The notes: generated by a model not told the origin, from the sequence alone. A stretch of DNA of 64,000 bases from Pythium myriotylum (GCA_023091665.1 JALJCQ010000008.1:124001-188000), one strand, 5' to 3'; shown: positions 28,001 to 38,725, numbered from the stretch's first letter. Program-made: numbers and translations.

Positions 28001-29702
28001 CCTTCCGAGGTATCGGCGTTTGTGCCGGTATCGTAGCGTCGTTCAGCTTGTTGAATGCATGAACAATCCGCCAGCCGCCAGTAGCTTTCTTGACGCAGAA
28101 CGTTGGGCTCGAGTGCGGGGAAACCGACTCACAAACGTGACCTGCTTGTCTGCGGGCCTCGAAAAAGGCATCAATAGCCTCAACTTGATCGCGGGGAAGC
28201 GGCCACTGGCGCATCACACAGTACTTTGAGCCTGGCACGAGATCGATCTCGTGTCGAACACCGCGGTCAGGCGGTAATGCTTTCGGGACTTCGTCCGGAA
28301 AGATGTCTTGGAACTCCAAGACGAGTTCGTACGCCTTGCTACCTGATTCCTTGAGGGCCTCTAGAGACTGCGCTGCGTAGCGCTGCTCACGCTGGGTCTT
28401 TGAGGTCGCGTCGGGATTCATTGTCGACGCTGTCATGACGTGATCATCCTCTGCAACGATCACGCACACCTGTTCGATCTCACCACGCTTGAGATCCTTC
28501 AGAAATGTCTTCATCGAGATCGTGCCACATTGCACGATCTCCGCTGCCATGCGCGGGGGGTTTGGCCCTCGGATGGGCTGGAACGCCGGCGCCGCGGTTG
28601 TATAGACAGCCGCCAGGATGTCTTCCTCCCCGGCTTCCAAAGCGACGAGACACGGTTTCTCGTCGCATACACGGTGTCCATCTTCGCAAGCGATGAGACA
28701 CGGTTTCTCATCGCAATCTTGGGACCCGGTCTCTAAGCCGGCGTCATCTTCACAAATCGTTGTGGAACCGCCACGTTGCGCTTCCTCTTCAGCAAGAAAT
28801 GCATCAACGATGTAATCGACCGACGCCTCGTGTGCAGCGCGCGCACGTTTCGCGCGCAGACGCTTGCGCTTCCCAGCGTGTGAGCCCGACTTTCGTCGAG
28901 CTCGTCGTCGACGCGGCGTCGACGGCGCCATCGATGGAGCATCCTTGACGGGAGTCGAACTGGTCGACTCGCAGCTATCAGCGCCGACAGGGCCATCGCT
29001 CTCTATGGCGGCTGTAGTAGCTGCGGATGAACATACGGACATGTTCATCCACCAGACTTCGTCGATAACGGCGAACGCTTCATCATCGATGGTGCCGGAC
29101 GCGACAGCGCCGACACTCTTCACGGACCGACTTTTCCAGTCGATCCGGGGTTCGTGGCGTTCGAACCACGGCAAACCGAAGATGCAATCGAACCTCTTGT
29201 CCATGTCGATTGCGAAAAACACATCTTCCTTCTCGGATCCACCGAGAACATACTTCATGTGTACCGAATGCTTCGGTACTTCTCGCGGCCTGCCGTCTGC
29301 AAGCCGAATCGTCATCTTCTCTCCTTCATCTCGAATCTTCATGCCCGAACACTCCTTCAGGCAACCAATGCGAACGAAATTCTTCGTTGCTCCGCAATCC
29401 AGCAGGGCTGTGATCGGCTCATCCATTCCGATCACTCTCACGCGAAGTGTGACCAACTTGTTGGAGCCACTGCCGGTGGTGGAATTGAAACACGCCTCAG
29501 ACGTGCTGGGGCCAAGGCGACGGTGCTCCACCGTTGCACGCGCCGCCTCATTCCGGCCAGTAGGGCGCCCCGCACCTACTGGTCCGACTCGTTTTTTGAC
29601 GAGTCGTCCGTCAGCTGATGGAAGCGGACGGATCGGCCCTGGGCGACCGAAGCTGGCGCCGGCGCGAGACAATCTTTGGCGTGGTGGCCGGCTTTCTGGC
29701 AC
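24165..29702 (-). CDS. pol: pol polyprotein of element B (protease-RT-RNase H-integrase-chromodomain)
   Basis: 1,845 codons with no stop, entered by -1 frameshift from gag near 29597. In order: protease ALLDCGATKNF (residue about 90; DCG in place of DSG), RT with AIDLMDGFYQ, MPQGLKNAPATF and YFDDIFVHS, RNase H with CDASDYAIG, HDKELLAMKY, YTDHASLRT and SDALSRR, integrase with HHDAPVGGH plus CEVCQRVKPS (HHCC), SLDFVFGFP, VSDRDPRFTS and DGQTERVNR, the GRLKPYL tail, an unusually long low-complexity linker of about 190 residues, and a C-terminal chromodomain (FYRVHWLGFPDDQDTWEH). All catalytic residues I can place are present. Chromodomains target integration to modified histones in related elements. 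Confidence 0.96.
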   Translation of the reverse strand: MPESRPPRQRLSRAGASFGRPGPIRPLPSADGRLVKKRVGPVGAGRPTGRNEAARATVEHRRLGPSTSEACFNSTTGSGSNKLVTLRVRVIGMDEPITALLDCGATKNFVRIGCLKECSGMKIRDEGEKMTIRLADGRPREVPKHSVHMKYVLGGSEKEDVFFAIDMDKRFDCIFGLPWFERHEPRIDWKSRSVKSVGAVASGTIDDEAFAVIDEVWWMNMSVCSSAATTAAIESDGPVGADSCESTSSTPVKDAPSMAPSTPRRRRARRKSGSHAGKRKRLRAKRARAAHEASVDYIVDAFLAEEEAQRGGSTTICEDDAGLETGSQDCDEKPCLIACEDGHRVCDEKPCLVALEAGEEDILAAVYTTAAPAFQPIRGPNPPRMAAEIVQCGTISMKTFLKDLKRGEIEQVCVIVAEDDHVMTASTMNPDATSKTQREQRYAAQSLEALKESGSKAYELVLEFQDIFPDEVPKALPPDRGVRHEIDLVPGSKYCVMRQWPLPRDQVEAIDAFFEARRQAGHVCESVSPHSSPTFCVKKATGGWRIVHAFNKLNDATIPAQTPIPRKDMILDSMSGSVVFSAIDLMDGFYQILMREQDVPLTAVSTPSGMLWEWLVMPQGLKNAPATFNRMVSHVLRPFRSFAPSYFDDIFVHSKAEDGRAPEDVHTEHLRQVFEAMRTHKLYANLKKCVFFAPEIPVLGCYVSKDGVRSDPEKVASICAWPVPKDQKQLRQWLDLANYLHKYTKNYAALVQPLSQLLRKDVEWKWSAEHQQAIDSVKSSLQEAPILALPDYDRPFHVVCDASDYAIGCALMQFDVEGRERVISYQSRQLKTAERNYPVHDKELLAMKYALAKFRVYLLGEQQFAIYTDHASLRTATKSPHLSQRMARWLSFFAEYNFVVHYKPGKSNILSDALSRRPDYDPRAPIDESSAPQECPRCVEEGLNALIHSVQSSLTDDIRRAYSSDPVCQELIEFLSSDGSDGSESLLFRLTPRVRARVRRYQLADGLLYYSVDKTGAPRVVVPNDDDIRLRLIHEHHDAPVGGHLGREKTFLSLSKNYYWPHQYKWVRKCVRTCEVCQRVKPSPAQQAPLRPLPVPRDVWDSVSLDFVFGFPKDSQDRDGIMVFVDRLSKMVHLAAVKQTITAEEAAAVFLDSVFRLHGLPETIVSDRDPRFTSLFWRTLFKLLDTRLQMSTAAHPETDGQTERVNRVLEDVLRSYATSFREWSEFLPLVEFALNNSVHVSSGMTPFYVNYGRHPRSPATLFASPGRSHSGVGGASRYSTLEVTSSARASAPNDDASRPTQSSRVGHQHETQVQGPSPGQVHGDVQGFENVQYFDREEVQANADRAPAPEFEGSTENNLVDNGYADHPAGMDVDEEPVSPAAAGNGDEDMDVDLNAIEAVIVAVQTARENPSSEFNFDALPELSTLLPREEKSINDFVEKRQAIVRFVRDSVADAVDRQKENADSSGRSNRTKFDVGDRVLLSTQNLPERLISHLGSNKLLPRYIGPFKVTNVVGDAYTLELPKKLRLHPTFYVGRLKPYLTSSDLAADLHDEDSRRLRHQSTRPATRSSAASSGRAVPAPLLTSASPLATRRVRADPLVAEGVDEARRSAGLVCEEGRAAQQDQIRDATPGTPHGRLREIDAELERPARADAPGSRATLAPSQVSRSDRPRRLPSAEDLARGSSADDQLDALSPSSVRGDLVDTRGIARGEDRDDVARSSRDRHSAGPTDREADASTPGPRGGPTARFVRDGPPPLIDANGDLRWVVDHIVDHDDRPDPEATARMRRGGTKKKSAIPKARFYRVHWLGFPDDQDTWEHGPTLALEIPGLVRQYEDQLAARSQQL

Positions 29703-30607
29703 CGAAAGCAGCTCCCCTTCTTCGAACTCTTCTTCGCGTAGCGGGTGCCACCACTACCTTCTCCACCGTGGAACTGCAAGACAGACAGATCCATTGGCTC
29801 CGGCTCAGACGGAGCCTCCGAGTAACGGTTGCGATAACCGTAACTGCGCGCCTGGCGAGCGTTGTAGTCTTCCGTCAGCGCAATCGAGAAGGCTTCCTCG
29901 AGAGTTTCTGGATAAGTCCGGAAAAGTTGTGTCTTCGCTGGACCATCGCGGAGACCCGTCATAAACATCGCGACTTGTGTAGCCATGTCGATCGGCTTTC
30001 CGACGACGCACGATGCGAGGTACCGCATCCGCTGGATATAAGAGTGGAGGTCGGTATTACCTTGTTTCGCGCTGAGAAACTCAGCGCGCATGCGGAATTC
30101 GCTCTGCGGCGGCTCGAAAGTCGACTGCAACTTCGACTTGAAGTCTTCGAGCGACCGAAAGCATTTCCGGTCGGCAGACCTGAGGCCATAGGCCCAAGTC
30201 TTCACCTTCCCAGTCAGTTGCGACATGGCATAGCGGATCCTCTGTTCTTCGTCGACGATGAGCCGGGCATCGATTGCCTCATCCAGCTCGCAGAACCAGC
30301 GACGAAGTGGCGTCTTCTCGTCGCCACCATATTTGGATGTGTCGATCTTGAGCGGTTCGACACGCGGCGAATTCTTCTGACGCGCGAGAGTCTGCGCCTG
30401 GGCGCGCGCGTCATCGATTTCACGGATCATGAACTCTTGAGCAGCGAGACGTTGGGCTTCCGCGTCACCGCTGCGTAGGAGGGCCTTCACAGCAAGAGGG
30501 CCAGCGGCCTCAGCCATGCGGCCGAGGGCCTTCCATTCAAACTGGGTGAGGTGCGGGAAGTGTTCCGCACGAGTCAGCTGGCTGAGGTCGAAGCTGAGGT
30601 CGGCCAT
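29576..30607 (-). CDS. gag: gag of element B
   Basis: 343 residues from ATG 30607 (MADLSFDLSQL); the frame is open slightly further but without ATG. Helical capsid-like region (FVRPxx-free) with WFCELDEAIDARLIVDEE and SYIQRMRYLASCVVGK, then a CCHC knuckle CFRCQKAGHHAKDC near 29690 (spacing 2-4-4). Stop TAG at 29576-29578, 13 bases after the slippery heptamer. Packages the RNA in a virus-like particle in related elements. Confidence 0.92.
   Translation of the reverse strand: MADLSFDLSQLTRAEHFPHLTQFEWKALGRMAEAAGPLAVKALLRSGDAEAQRLAAQEFMIREIDDARAQAQTLARQKNSPRVEPLKIDTSKYGGDEKTPLRRWFCELDEAIDARLIVDEEQRIRYAMSQLTGKVKTWAYGLRSADRKCFRSLEDFKSKLQSTFEPPQSEFRMRAEFLSAKQGNTDLHSYIQRMRYLASCVVGKPIDMATQVAMFMTGLRDGPAKTQLFRTYPETLEEAFSIALTEDYNARQARSYGYRNRYSEAPSEPEPMDLSVLQFHGGEGSGGTRYAKKSSKKGSCFRCQKAGHHAKDCLAPAPASVAQGRSVRFHQLTDDSSKNESDQ
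29586..29605 (-). promoter_or_regulatory. -1 frameshift site AAAAAAC within a hairpin loop
   Basis: Minus strand: in the gag frame TCA AAA AAC gives the canonical A AAA AAC slippery heptamer (29591-29597). Pol continues in the -1 frame. The heptamer is framed by GACTCG and CGAGTC (29586-29591 and 29600-29605), so the A-run sits in the loop of a possible 6-bp hairpin. The geometry differs from the usual downstream stimulatory structure. Confidence 0.8.
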
Positions 30608-30638
30608 CTTGATGTCTTGGTCGTGTGGACGGACCACG

Positions 30639-30649
30639 AAGTGCTACCA
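30639..30649 (-). other. Primer-binding-site-like sequence of element B
   Basis: Minus-strand TGGTAGCACTT two bases inside the 5' LTR, identical to the site in element A. Confidence 0.6.
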
Positions 30650-30651
30650 GG

Positions 30652-30957
30652 TGTAACGGGCGCAGATCCGTTACACAGCGTCGAGACCCCTGTCCCGACG
30701 CTCAGATTGGGCTCTTGACTTGACGGTAAATTGGACTCTGCATTGAGAGGTCCAGACATCTCTGGGCCTCATTAAACCTACTCTGGTGTCCCTAATAAAA
30801 CCTATGTATGCGGTGTCGTCCTCTGATAGGATGAAATCTCAGAGAATTTCCACCAATGGAAATGCAACAAGAACACACGCGCCTCTGACCAATCAGAGAC
30901 ACGGGAGGGACAACTCTCTCTTATAGAACCTACTCTCTTGTAATGGGCTGTGGGCCC
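30652..30957 (-). repeat. 5' LTR of element B, lacking terminal 6 bp
   Basis: Identical by eye to 22938-23249 until GGGCCC at 30957; ATTACA is missing and the sequence switches directly to R1 (CACTGTATGCTGCG). Confidence 0.93.
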
Positions 30958-31480
30958 CACTGTATGCTGCGCGCCTGTCTATCACACTCCGTCTGGCTTG
31001 CGTTGCGCACTTGTCGCGGTGGAGCTCGCGACTGCCTATCTTGAGAGAGACACACACGATGGACTGGACTACTAGGATAGTAGTAATGGGCCGGACTGGC
31101 TCCGGCTCTGGCGACGATGCGCTCGGCGTTGGCCAGTCTCTTGTTTCTTGTCGGGTGGAATGCCCCAGACCTGTTGCTGCTCACCTTCCAGCGATCTGTG
31201 TACACCGGCGAACATCACAGCCGCCACCAAGCCGGCGATCCGTGGGAACGAGTCGGCTTTCCGCGCAGTTTCAAAATACTGTAAGCTGCACATCGACTGT
31301 GCTGGCCTCCACTCTTGAGTGGGTGCATATCCTCCACAGTCCTATCGATTCACTCCTGACACCTCATGTGCCTGCCAGCGCAGCCAATCGAGGAGCTGCC
31401 CGCTACAGTACACCTGCCCAGTACCTGTGCCCCAGTAACGTCTGCCCCCTACAGTCTGTAGCTTGGCACCTTTCGGTGGT
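30958..31480 (+). repeat. R1 repeat, copy 2, right fragment
   Basis: Continues R1 copy 1 from CACTGTATGCTGCG (about 11993) to GGCACCTTTCGGTGG. Together with 22895-22937 it restores a full R1 around element B. Confidence 0.87.
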
Positions 31481-32689
31481 CTGCCACGTCCCTACGGAGG
31501 GAACACAGTCGGAAGTGGGCTTGTGGAGCGGAGAGCACAAGTACAGTTCCGACTGATGAAGTACTTGGGGTTGGAGTATTACAAATACCCTAGTGTGTAC
31601 TGTAGTTCTGTAGTAAAGTCGGGCACACTCGAAAGAGGATCAGTACGTCCCTAGCAGACGCAGACGAGTCCAAGATGAGCTCTTGGTAGCGCTTGAGTAG
31701 GCGCCGCCCTTCATATGACAGCGAAGGAGAAGGTAACGAGGCAGCATGGCCGTAGCGCAGCATGGCCGTGAGGTGGGCACGACAACTTTTGCGATGGAAT
31801 ACTCTCCAAACGTGGCGACTTTGGTGGTCACCATGCACGTCACGTCGCCCCAAATCTCCATAGTGTCTAACATCTTCCGTCATAGAAAACAAAATCAAAA
31901 ACAAAAACAAGAAAACACAATAGGAAACAAAGACTTTCGTGTAGACGACGTTCAGTATTATACAATCGATCGTGACTGCCACCATACTCGATGGGGAAAG
32001 ATAGACCCATCGTACTGTTTTTGCTCGTCTTTCGTTGTCGACGTTGCGTCGAGTGTTCTTCCTGTGCACGACCGATGCGATATCCGCAGTCGTCAGTCGT
32101 GTCTACGTCTGCCCACCACTCTCGTTGATTCAGTAAAGGAGCACACCAGTGATGAGTACATTTGCTGTGACTGTGATTTGCTGGTAGACTTTAGAACTGG
32201 AGTGTGATTGAATTCAATCACACTTGCAGAAATGTAGAGTGTGACAAAAACTAAAACACTTGATCTTTGTATGTCGAGTGTCGAATTGGTGCATTTCGCA
32301 GCAACTGTGATCAGTCGCCATCACAGTGAGAGAGCGACCCTTCATTGGAAGAAAAAAGATCAAGATGGTGATAGGAGCGTAATCGACGCAGCGACATCAC
32401 TACTATGGGGATGCTGAGGGCATACACTTTGCGCAGCTTCACGAATCATGTTTTCTTCGGTTTGCTCTCAAACAAGTACATGCAGTACGCTGTTGTTGGC
32501 TCTGCTACCTTCACGCTTTTAGTAACCCATATGCCTTTTGTTATGGACGAGCAGTTCGGTTTTCCCCGAGATCAAAAGGTTTTGTGGGTGTGTGTTCGCA
32601 ATTGTATGCGCTTTCCTTGCGGCGTCGCTGGGTAAACTATTGAATTGTGTGTACCGCCATAACGACCGCCACCACGCAATGATGATGAA
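31481..32689. other. Intergenic, one perfect palindrome
   Basis: No convincing gene. AGTGTGATTGAA/TTCAATCACACT forms a perfect 24-bp palindrome at 32201-32224. Confidence 0.55.
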
Positions 32690-33300
32690 GAAGTCTATTG
32701 AGAAAGGCACCCTAATAGCTGGAGCTCTGTGCATTCCAGAGGTCAACACGGCTGAAAAGCCTGGGGTGTAATTCGGATGCGGCAAACTGGGGCAGGTCTG
32801 CACGGTAGGGCTTGCCGCTGGGGTGACGGACTTGACGGACTTGACTCGAGAGGGCAGTGTCCGTCGCATGGGTGGCCAGCGTCGCGGCCATGGCGTTGCT
32901 TAGTGATGCCAATGAGGGACCCCAACCATATCGGCGAGGCGTCGCGCTTGGTGGGAGGACAGCCTGAGCCGGTCGCTCTGGCGGCCGATACTCACGAAGC
33001 TGCCGGAGTATGATCCTGTTGGTTCCGATGACCGTGAGGTCGCACCAGCCGTTGTGATGTGCGTGTGCGGGTTGGAGTTCTTCCAGGAGGCCACGGTAGG
33101 CTGCTTGGTTGATGGCGGTGGTGAGGTCTGTGAGACAGACCGCAGAACTCCAAAGGACCTCGGGGCTGGATCCCGCACTTGTGACTTGTACGATGGCCGC
33201 TCCTGTGCCCTCCATGGCCGGGATTGCCTTTGGAACTTGCTCCAAAAAGAAGCACTCTGTTGAATGAGCTGGCAGGAGGCAGAGTATTGGCCGGTTCATG
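32690..33300 (-). mobile_element. Decayed LINE RNase H domain
   Basis: The minus-strand frame contains worn RNase H signatures: AINQAAYRGLLEEL (compare NNQAEYRGL), WCDLTVIGTNRII (compare VIGDSxII) and NAMAATLATHATDTA (compare NKMADxAANxAMD). Catalytic residues are lost. A related tail lies at 12770-13060. Confidence 0.6.
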
Positions 33301-33467
33301 AGTCTGACCGAGAAGACCTTGAAACTTAGGAACGAGCCCGTCGCTGTTGGCAGTGTCATGCCTCTGAACGCACAATCCACAATTGACTCACTCAAACTTT
33401 ACATTTTATCCAATCAAACATGGGTATTTGATTGTGATCTGATCCCATCACACTTGCCACCATTATA

Positions 33468-34996
33468 TACGTTACAGCTTTGGCTCTCCAACCAGGTTGA
33501 CCTACAGTATGCCCATGAATTCATAGAGCTCCAGCTAATAGGGTACATTTATTGCACATCAATAGACTTCGACTTCATCGCCCCACCCACTGAGGAGGTC
33601 GTCGACTACTGGAATAGAAAATAGACTCCAACACGAGTTGACTCACTCCGTTCCACAATCCTCGCATCACATGTGAGAAGTGCGGTACCCTGTCTCTCCG
33701 TTCCTCTTCCGGGGCGCGAGGGCTAGTAGTCGGTACTCGATGGCCTGGACGTGCGCGTCAAGGCTGTGTTGCCAACTGAGTGTCATTCGTCTCGTCAGAA
33801 TCCCTCGCAACCAATTCGCTCTCTCAGCTGGCGTTGAGGCGTGGTGTTCTGGCGGCGACCCTTGGAAGCGGCGAAAGAACTTGATGCGAGTGAGCGGCGT
33901 AGACGTTAGCGTCGATCTCGCAACAGGCTCAACGCGTACCCAACTATCTCCCGTGATGTACCCGAGGCATGAGCCGTGGAGGTTAATAACTTTTGCTGAT
34001 GCGTGTGAGACGAGTATTACGGAGCCATCAACTGCTTTTGGTAGTCGACGCGTCGCAACGCGGCCATGGATATCCCCAAGAATGTACTCTTTGTCTTCGA
34101 AATCCCGAGCGAGCAGTGCCTGTGACGATCCGGATGACATGCACTGAGACACAACGGTTGTCTCGTCCGAGTGAAGACACTATGGTGAACAAGAAGAATC
34201 AAGAGGAATCAGAAAATGGAGAACGAAAGAAAAATCGAGTTGTCGAAACGCACCGAAACGTCCACGTGCAGACCCATTCGGTCGTTGCGAATGATGTGAG
34301 CCCACGCTGCATTTGCGACTTCCTCCACTGCAAACGGCAGTGTCCAGCTTGCGACGTATTCGAGATTGACGATGTGAGGCTTGGTGATTTCACACGTCAT
34401 GTTGGAGTATTGTTCGTCGTTGGTCGCAGCAAACTTCTCGGGCGACAGCGCTCGGTGGGTCTCTATCATCAGCAGGTCCAAGCGTGCGAGTAGCTCACTC
34501 GTATCCGGGGTCGGACCTTCGTACCGACTGGTAGTTGAAAGCAAGGCGTTCGCGCGCAAAGAGGCCATCTGCAGCTGTCGCGCGGGGACAAGAATTGACT
34601 TGATCACTCCTCGAAGCCTTCGGTTCTCTCTCTCAGCGTCCGTTCGTAAACCCTTCTGGCGCTTGAGAATTGCTTGCCACTCGTGGCGCAACACTCTCAG
34701 ATCGCGCTGCACCTGGACTCTTCTCTGCGCGAAATTCTTGACGAGCATCTCCAATCGGACGATTTCCGCTTGAAGATGTTCGCGTTCGTAATCGACAAAC
34801 GGATGCTCTGCGATCGCTGTCGGTTGTGGAGATAGCGCCATCATGTTTTCGTAGTCGCATAGAGTAGCCATATTGAGCTCTCGGTCGTCTCAGCAACACA
34901 GCCCAAAACCCGGTGGACCTTGTCGTCTGGGATCTTCGTCGAAGGCGAATTCGATTGTGCTCGACGGGTCAAGCCGGTGGGTTTACTATCACGATG
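33468..34996. repeat. Segmental duplication, copy 1 (uninterrupted)
   Basis: About 1.5 kb closely matching 47914-48283 plus 54018-55190. Contains the M96-like gene. It is the empty-site counterpart of the LINE insertion in copy 2. Confidence 0.9.
33667..34871 (-). CDS. M96-like coiled-coil protein (two exons)
   Basis: ATG at 34871 (MATLCDYENMMALSP). Exon 1 34254-34871 is 206 codons; a GT-AG intron 34180-34253 (74 bp, GTGCGT...ACCATAG) is phase 0; exon 2 33667-34179. Total 376 residues. Residues about 30-90 form a coiled coil with W..ILKRQK and RTDAERENRRLRGVI, the pattern of the oomycete M96 mating-specific family; a START-like region may follow (ASWTLPFAVEEVANAAW, then ILGDIHGRVATRRL and SWVRVEPVARS). 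M96 proteins are a large oomycete family of unknown biochemical role. Family call is tentative; gene structure is better supported. Confidence 0.6.
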
Positions 34997-37900
34997 GATT
35001 GTTCTTGGTCTGAACCACGCTGTGGATCCAAAGCGAAGGTTCTGGCAGATGCTATGTGGGCCACACTTTATACACTGGTTCTTCGAAATCCTTCCACAGT
35101 TCGATTATGTCAAACCGTTCACCTCGCGGAAGACGAATCGTCAGAATGGAAGCTCAAGTTGACTCGCTCAGGATCCGAAGCACTTTGTAGTGTACTGTAG
35201 GAAAAGCCGCCGGTCTATCCGAGCGAGTGATCGTAGAAGTGGTCAACAGAGAGACATAAAACTACGAAGACCCAGCGCAGGCCGCACCGTGTTGCCCCTC
35301 GAACCGACAGATGGGGCGGTGTTGGACGCACGCCAACGCTGGTTCCCCTCACGCTCGCGCTCTCTCTCTCTCCATTTTGTCTCTGTGATTAGTCCTAGTG
35401 AGAGCGCAAAATTGTGGTTGAGAAGGAGAGTGTTCTCAACCGCAATCTTGGTCCAAAGCTAGAAAACAAGGATGGGTATTAGATCTGGGCCGGAACTCTC
35501 CATCCTTGTTTAGTTTTGGACTCATCAATAGGAACTGGCTTCCGTAGCGAGTGGCGATAGCTGGCATCATGCAAACAGATGGTGTGTATCAAAGAATGTC
35601 GCGGTATGCAACTGTCCTCATTCATCTGTTCAAGTGGAGACCAGAGAGACAAACCGAACAGAAGGCATCGACGGGCCTGGCAAGCTCCTTCGACTCCATC
35701 AACCTGTGAAGAAATAAAGGACAAAGGGAAAGCTGGCTGACGTGCGGATGCCATTTCCGGCCTCGTTTTCGTTGCCGCCCGCTACTGTATTCATTTCAAG
35801 ACTGCGCGAACCCGCGAGATTCGAAACCGACTAGCAGAAGGACGGTGAATATCATCCAGATCAATCCCTCGAAGTATCGTCGACCTTCGCACATCTCGAT
35901 GCGGCCACAGGAGGTCTGGGTTCCGCAGCTTGACTTGTCCACAGAATGCAGTAATTATCCAATCGCTCAGCGCCAGCCGTTTCCCAAAACGCGATCTGAA
36001 CCTCCATAGAGTCTTCAAGGAGTCGTAGAATTCAATGTGGAAGGTGTACTGTCGCAATCCTCGCAACGGCCGCGTAATGGCACCCCTGATCAGATGGCTG
36101 CATGTACGGTACAATACAGTACTCTGTTCGCCAGCCACACTGCAGCGCGTCTGCTTTGTACCTTGCACGAACACTTCCCGAGAACGAGAGAGAGAGAGCG
36201 ACTCTCCCTGTAGCTGGGACATGTGGTCTTCACCCATGGAAAGCCTACTGACCACACGACCTGGGTGTGTGCTCAATCTCTTCAAGGGGGAAGGGAAGAC
36301 GGTATTTCCCTTCTTCCCGAGGACGCTCGTTTGATCGATACTTCTGGCGTTTGAGGTGCTTATGAATTGGAGTTTCTTCCGCGAGCACGATGCACATCGT
36401 GAACAGTAGCGCGGTGAAGACGCGCGCAAAGTCGTCGTCCAGGTGGGAGGTGGGACAAGCTCCTGTGGCATATGAAAACGCTCGAGTGACGTTGGCGGTG
36501 TAAGAGAGTCAGTCAGAGCTTGGTCAGCATTGACTTGGTGCAGTCAAGAGAACCCGCACTTCATCAGTGTTGTGTCATCCCGATCACTTTCGAAGTGAAT
36601 GTACATATCCCGCGTTCGGAATGGATAGGCTCTGGACGAACATACGGTCAACACGTGGGGCGCGCAACTTTCGGCCCTGAAGACAAACAGGAGCATAGCC
36701 CAGGCGCCGTCGAGGCCGCTCGTGCCACTTCGTTAATCTGCGACAACGGACTAAAACACGTTGCAGTCGTAGGCCATGTGATCTGCTCGATCGCTTGTTG
36801 TTGACTGCACCCGAGTATCGGTCATTTTGCGGTAGGTTGTGCTGGGCCCACTGACCTACCGCAAAGTGACGGCATGATGAAGAGAGCAAGGCAACAAGGT
36901 CGAGCGATCCACCTCGATTGAAATACTTTACCCGAATTGGTTTGATGCGTCGTCGTTGACGGGCGGCTGTCTAACACTGCTCTGACTTGAATTCTGCGAG
37001 TCTACCCAAACAAGATCGAACGAGTGAGGTCAGCATGTAATTGTGGGTGGCGAGAACGACTGAACTCAGAATGGTTTGGGTTTCCTCTTCGAGAAGCCCA
37101 CCGGTATATTTGACTGGCCCACTTGGGCGATTTGGCCCATAACACTACAGACAGACAGACAAACAAACAAACAAAAAACAGCCTGCCCACTCATCATGTT
37201 CTTCCTGCCGCATTCTGGGTTCGTGTTGTATGCACGAAGTTACTGTAGGTGCGCATCGCATTACCTGTCTGGTGTTCACAATATATACCACTGTCGCAAC
37301 GATACCACACCAGCTGGTGGCTGTCAACAACGGAACTGCCTTCGCTGCGCCAGTGGTCTTCGTGTGGAATACCATCCATGACCCGTGCGTGTGGTTTCGC
37401 AAGGAGGCGGGCCTTCCGCGTTCTGAGGATAAATCCCAACCCCAGATCCCGCATTCATGTGGGGTGAGAGCCCACTCAACTCAACTCAAACACGCTCACA
37501 TGTGGCCTCATGTCACTCACTAGATGAATGACATCGCACCGTCTGGGAGCGCGTTCGACGAGCGAGAGGGATGCACGACGCAATGAACGGAGGCTCGCGT
37601 TCGGAAGTCCAACTCGGACAAAAAAAAGAAAGAAAACACACACACATAGCCATCCTGTTCTCGATCGTCTGAAGTTGGAGTCTATTGCCAAGGGCAGCCG
37701 TCCTCTTCAAGCTTTGTCTTAGACCTGAACTCCCATTGTCTGTGTTTCGGCAAACCGTAGACACGTCAACGGTCTGACGAAAGACGAGGAAGATCAGGGA
37801 GCGGAATGAAAGTCACGGCGACCACGTTCTTTTGGTCGCCTATCTTTCGATGACGCCAGGAATCTTCTTGAAAGGACCATGCGCCGTGTGCTGTCTGTTT

Positions 37901-38725
37901 CACTGCGCCATGAGAACTGTATCTGCGCTCAACTGTTGCAGGGCTGTGGATTCTCTGTGGAGACGCGAACCAGCTCGGTGATGCCACAGCTTTGCACCTG
38001 TCGTCAAAACTGTCGTTAGTTTAGTGTCGTCCTTCTCGTTGCCGTCCGCATCCGCACTTGAAGCGCGAGCTACACAGTACAGTACAGGTGTATCTGGCTC
38101 CATTCATTCCTCATCCACAGATCTCCACACACGCCGCAACAAGGGAAGGGGGAAGGATCTGGATCCCAGCTCACTGATAAGTTGGAGGGGAACCAGGCAG
38201 GCCTATCCAGCATGTACGAGAATAGGAAACTTATCACCATCCAGGCTTACCGCATCGACTACCAGATGGAGAACGGTTTTTCTATGTCTTTTTGGATGTT
38301 CCAATTTCTCGTCTCCACACCTCGCCGGCGTCAACTCTAAACAGTGTTTTGGAGGATGATGGCGTCGAGGAAAGAGGGGGCATGGGAAGATGCAGATTGC
38401 TGCGACGTGGGAAGAAGTTCATCTCGACAAAGAACAAGGTGCGAGCTCCGAACGAACGAGGATTTCTGTACCGGTGAACGATTCAGGATTAACGATGCGG
38501 TAATCGGTCATTCGGTTAGAAAGGAGCCCATTTCTCAGTTCGTCCAATATTGCCATCCCATAAACGTGTTTACATACTGAAAGTGTGAGCAGTTGTGAGA
38601 GGTATCAGTTCAAAGAGGCTACTGCCATCCAGGGGCTCTTATTCACTACGTTACATCACTACATCACTGGAGCGTTGCAGCAACAGTGATCCCCTCGGTC
38701 AACTCAGTGCCAGTCTCCTGTGGAA
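34997..38725. other. Long stretch without a supported gene; three hairpins
   Basis: About 3.7 kb. Inverted repeats: 35412-35425/35434-35447 (14 bp, one wobble), 35465-35476/35501-35512 (12 bp perfect) and 36826-36837/36854-36865 (12 bp perfect). Simple ACAG/ACAA run at about 37148-37178. A 226-codon minus-strand frame at 35791-36471 has no recognisable motif and I do not call it. Confidence 0.5.

Larger units (their letters stand above)
22938..30957 (-). mobile_element. Element B: young chromodomain Ty3/Gypsy retrotransposon, gag and pol open
   Basis: 8.0 kb on the minus strand: 5' LTR 30652-30957, PBS, gag 29576-30607, pol 24165-29702 in the -1 frame, 3' LTR 22938-23249. I find no difference between the LTRs apart from loss of the last six bases at 30957. 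It sits inside an R1 repeat. The 0.9 kb between pol stop and 3' LTR, and the pol linker, carry long open frames on the opposite strand. Confidence 0.95.

Noticed and set aside
35791..36471. 226-codon minus-strand frame
   Set aside because: No recognisable domain, initiator or homologue in the window; could be chance.
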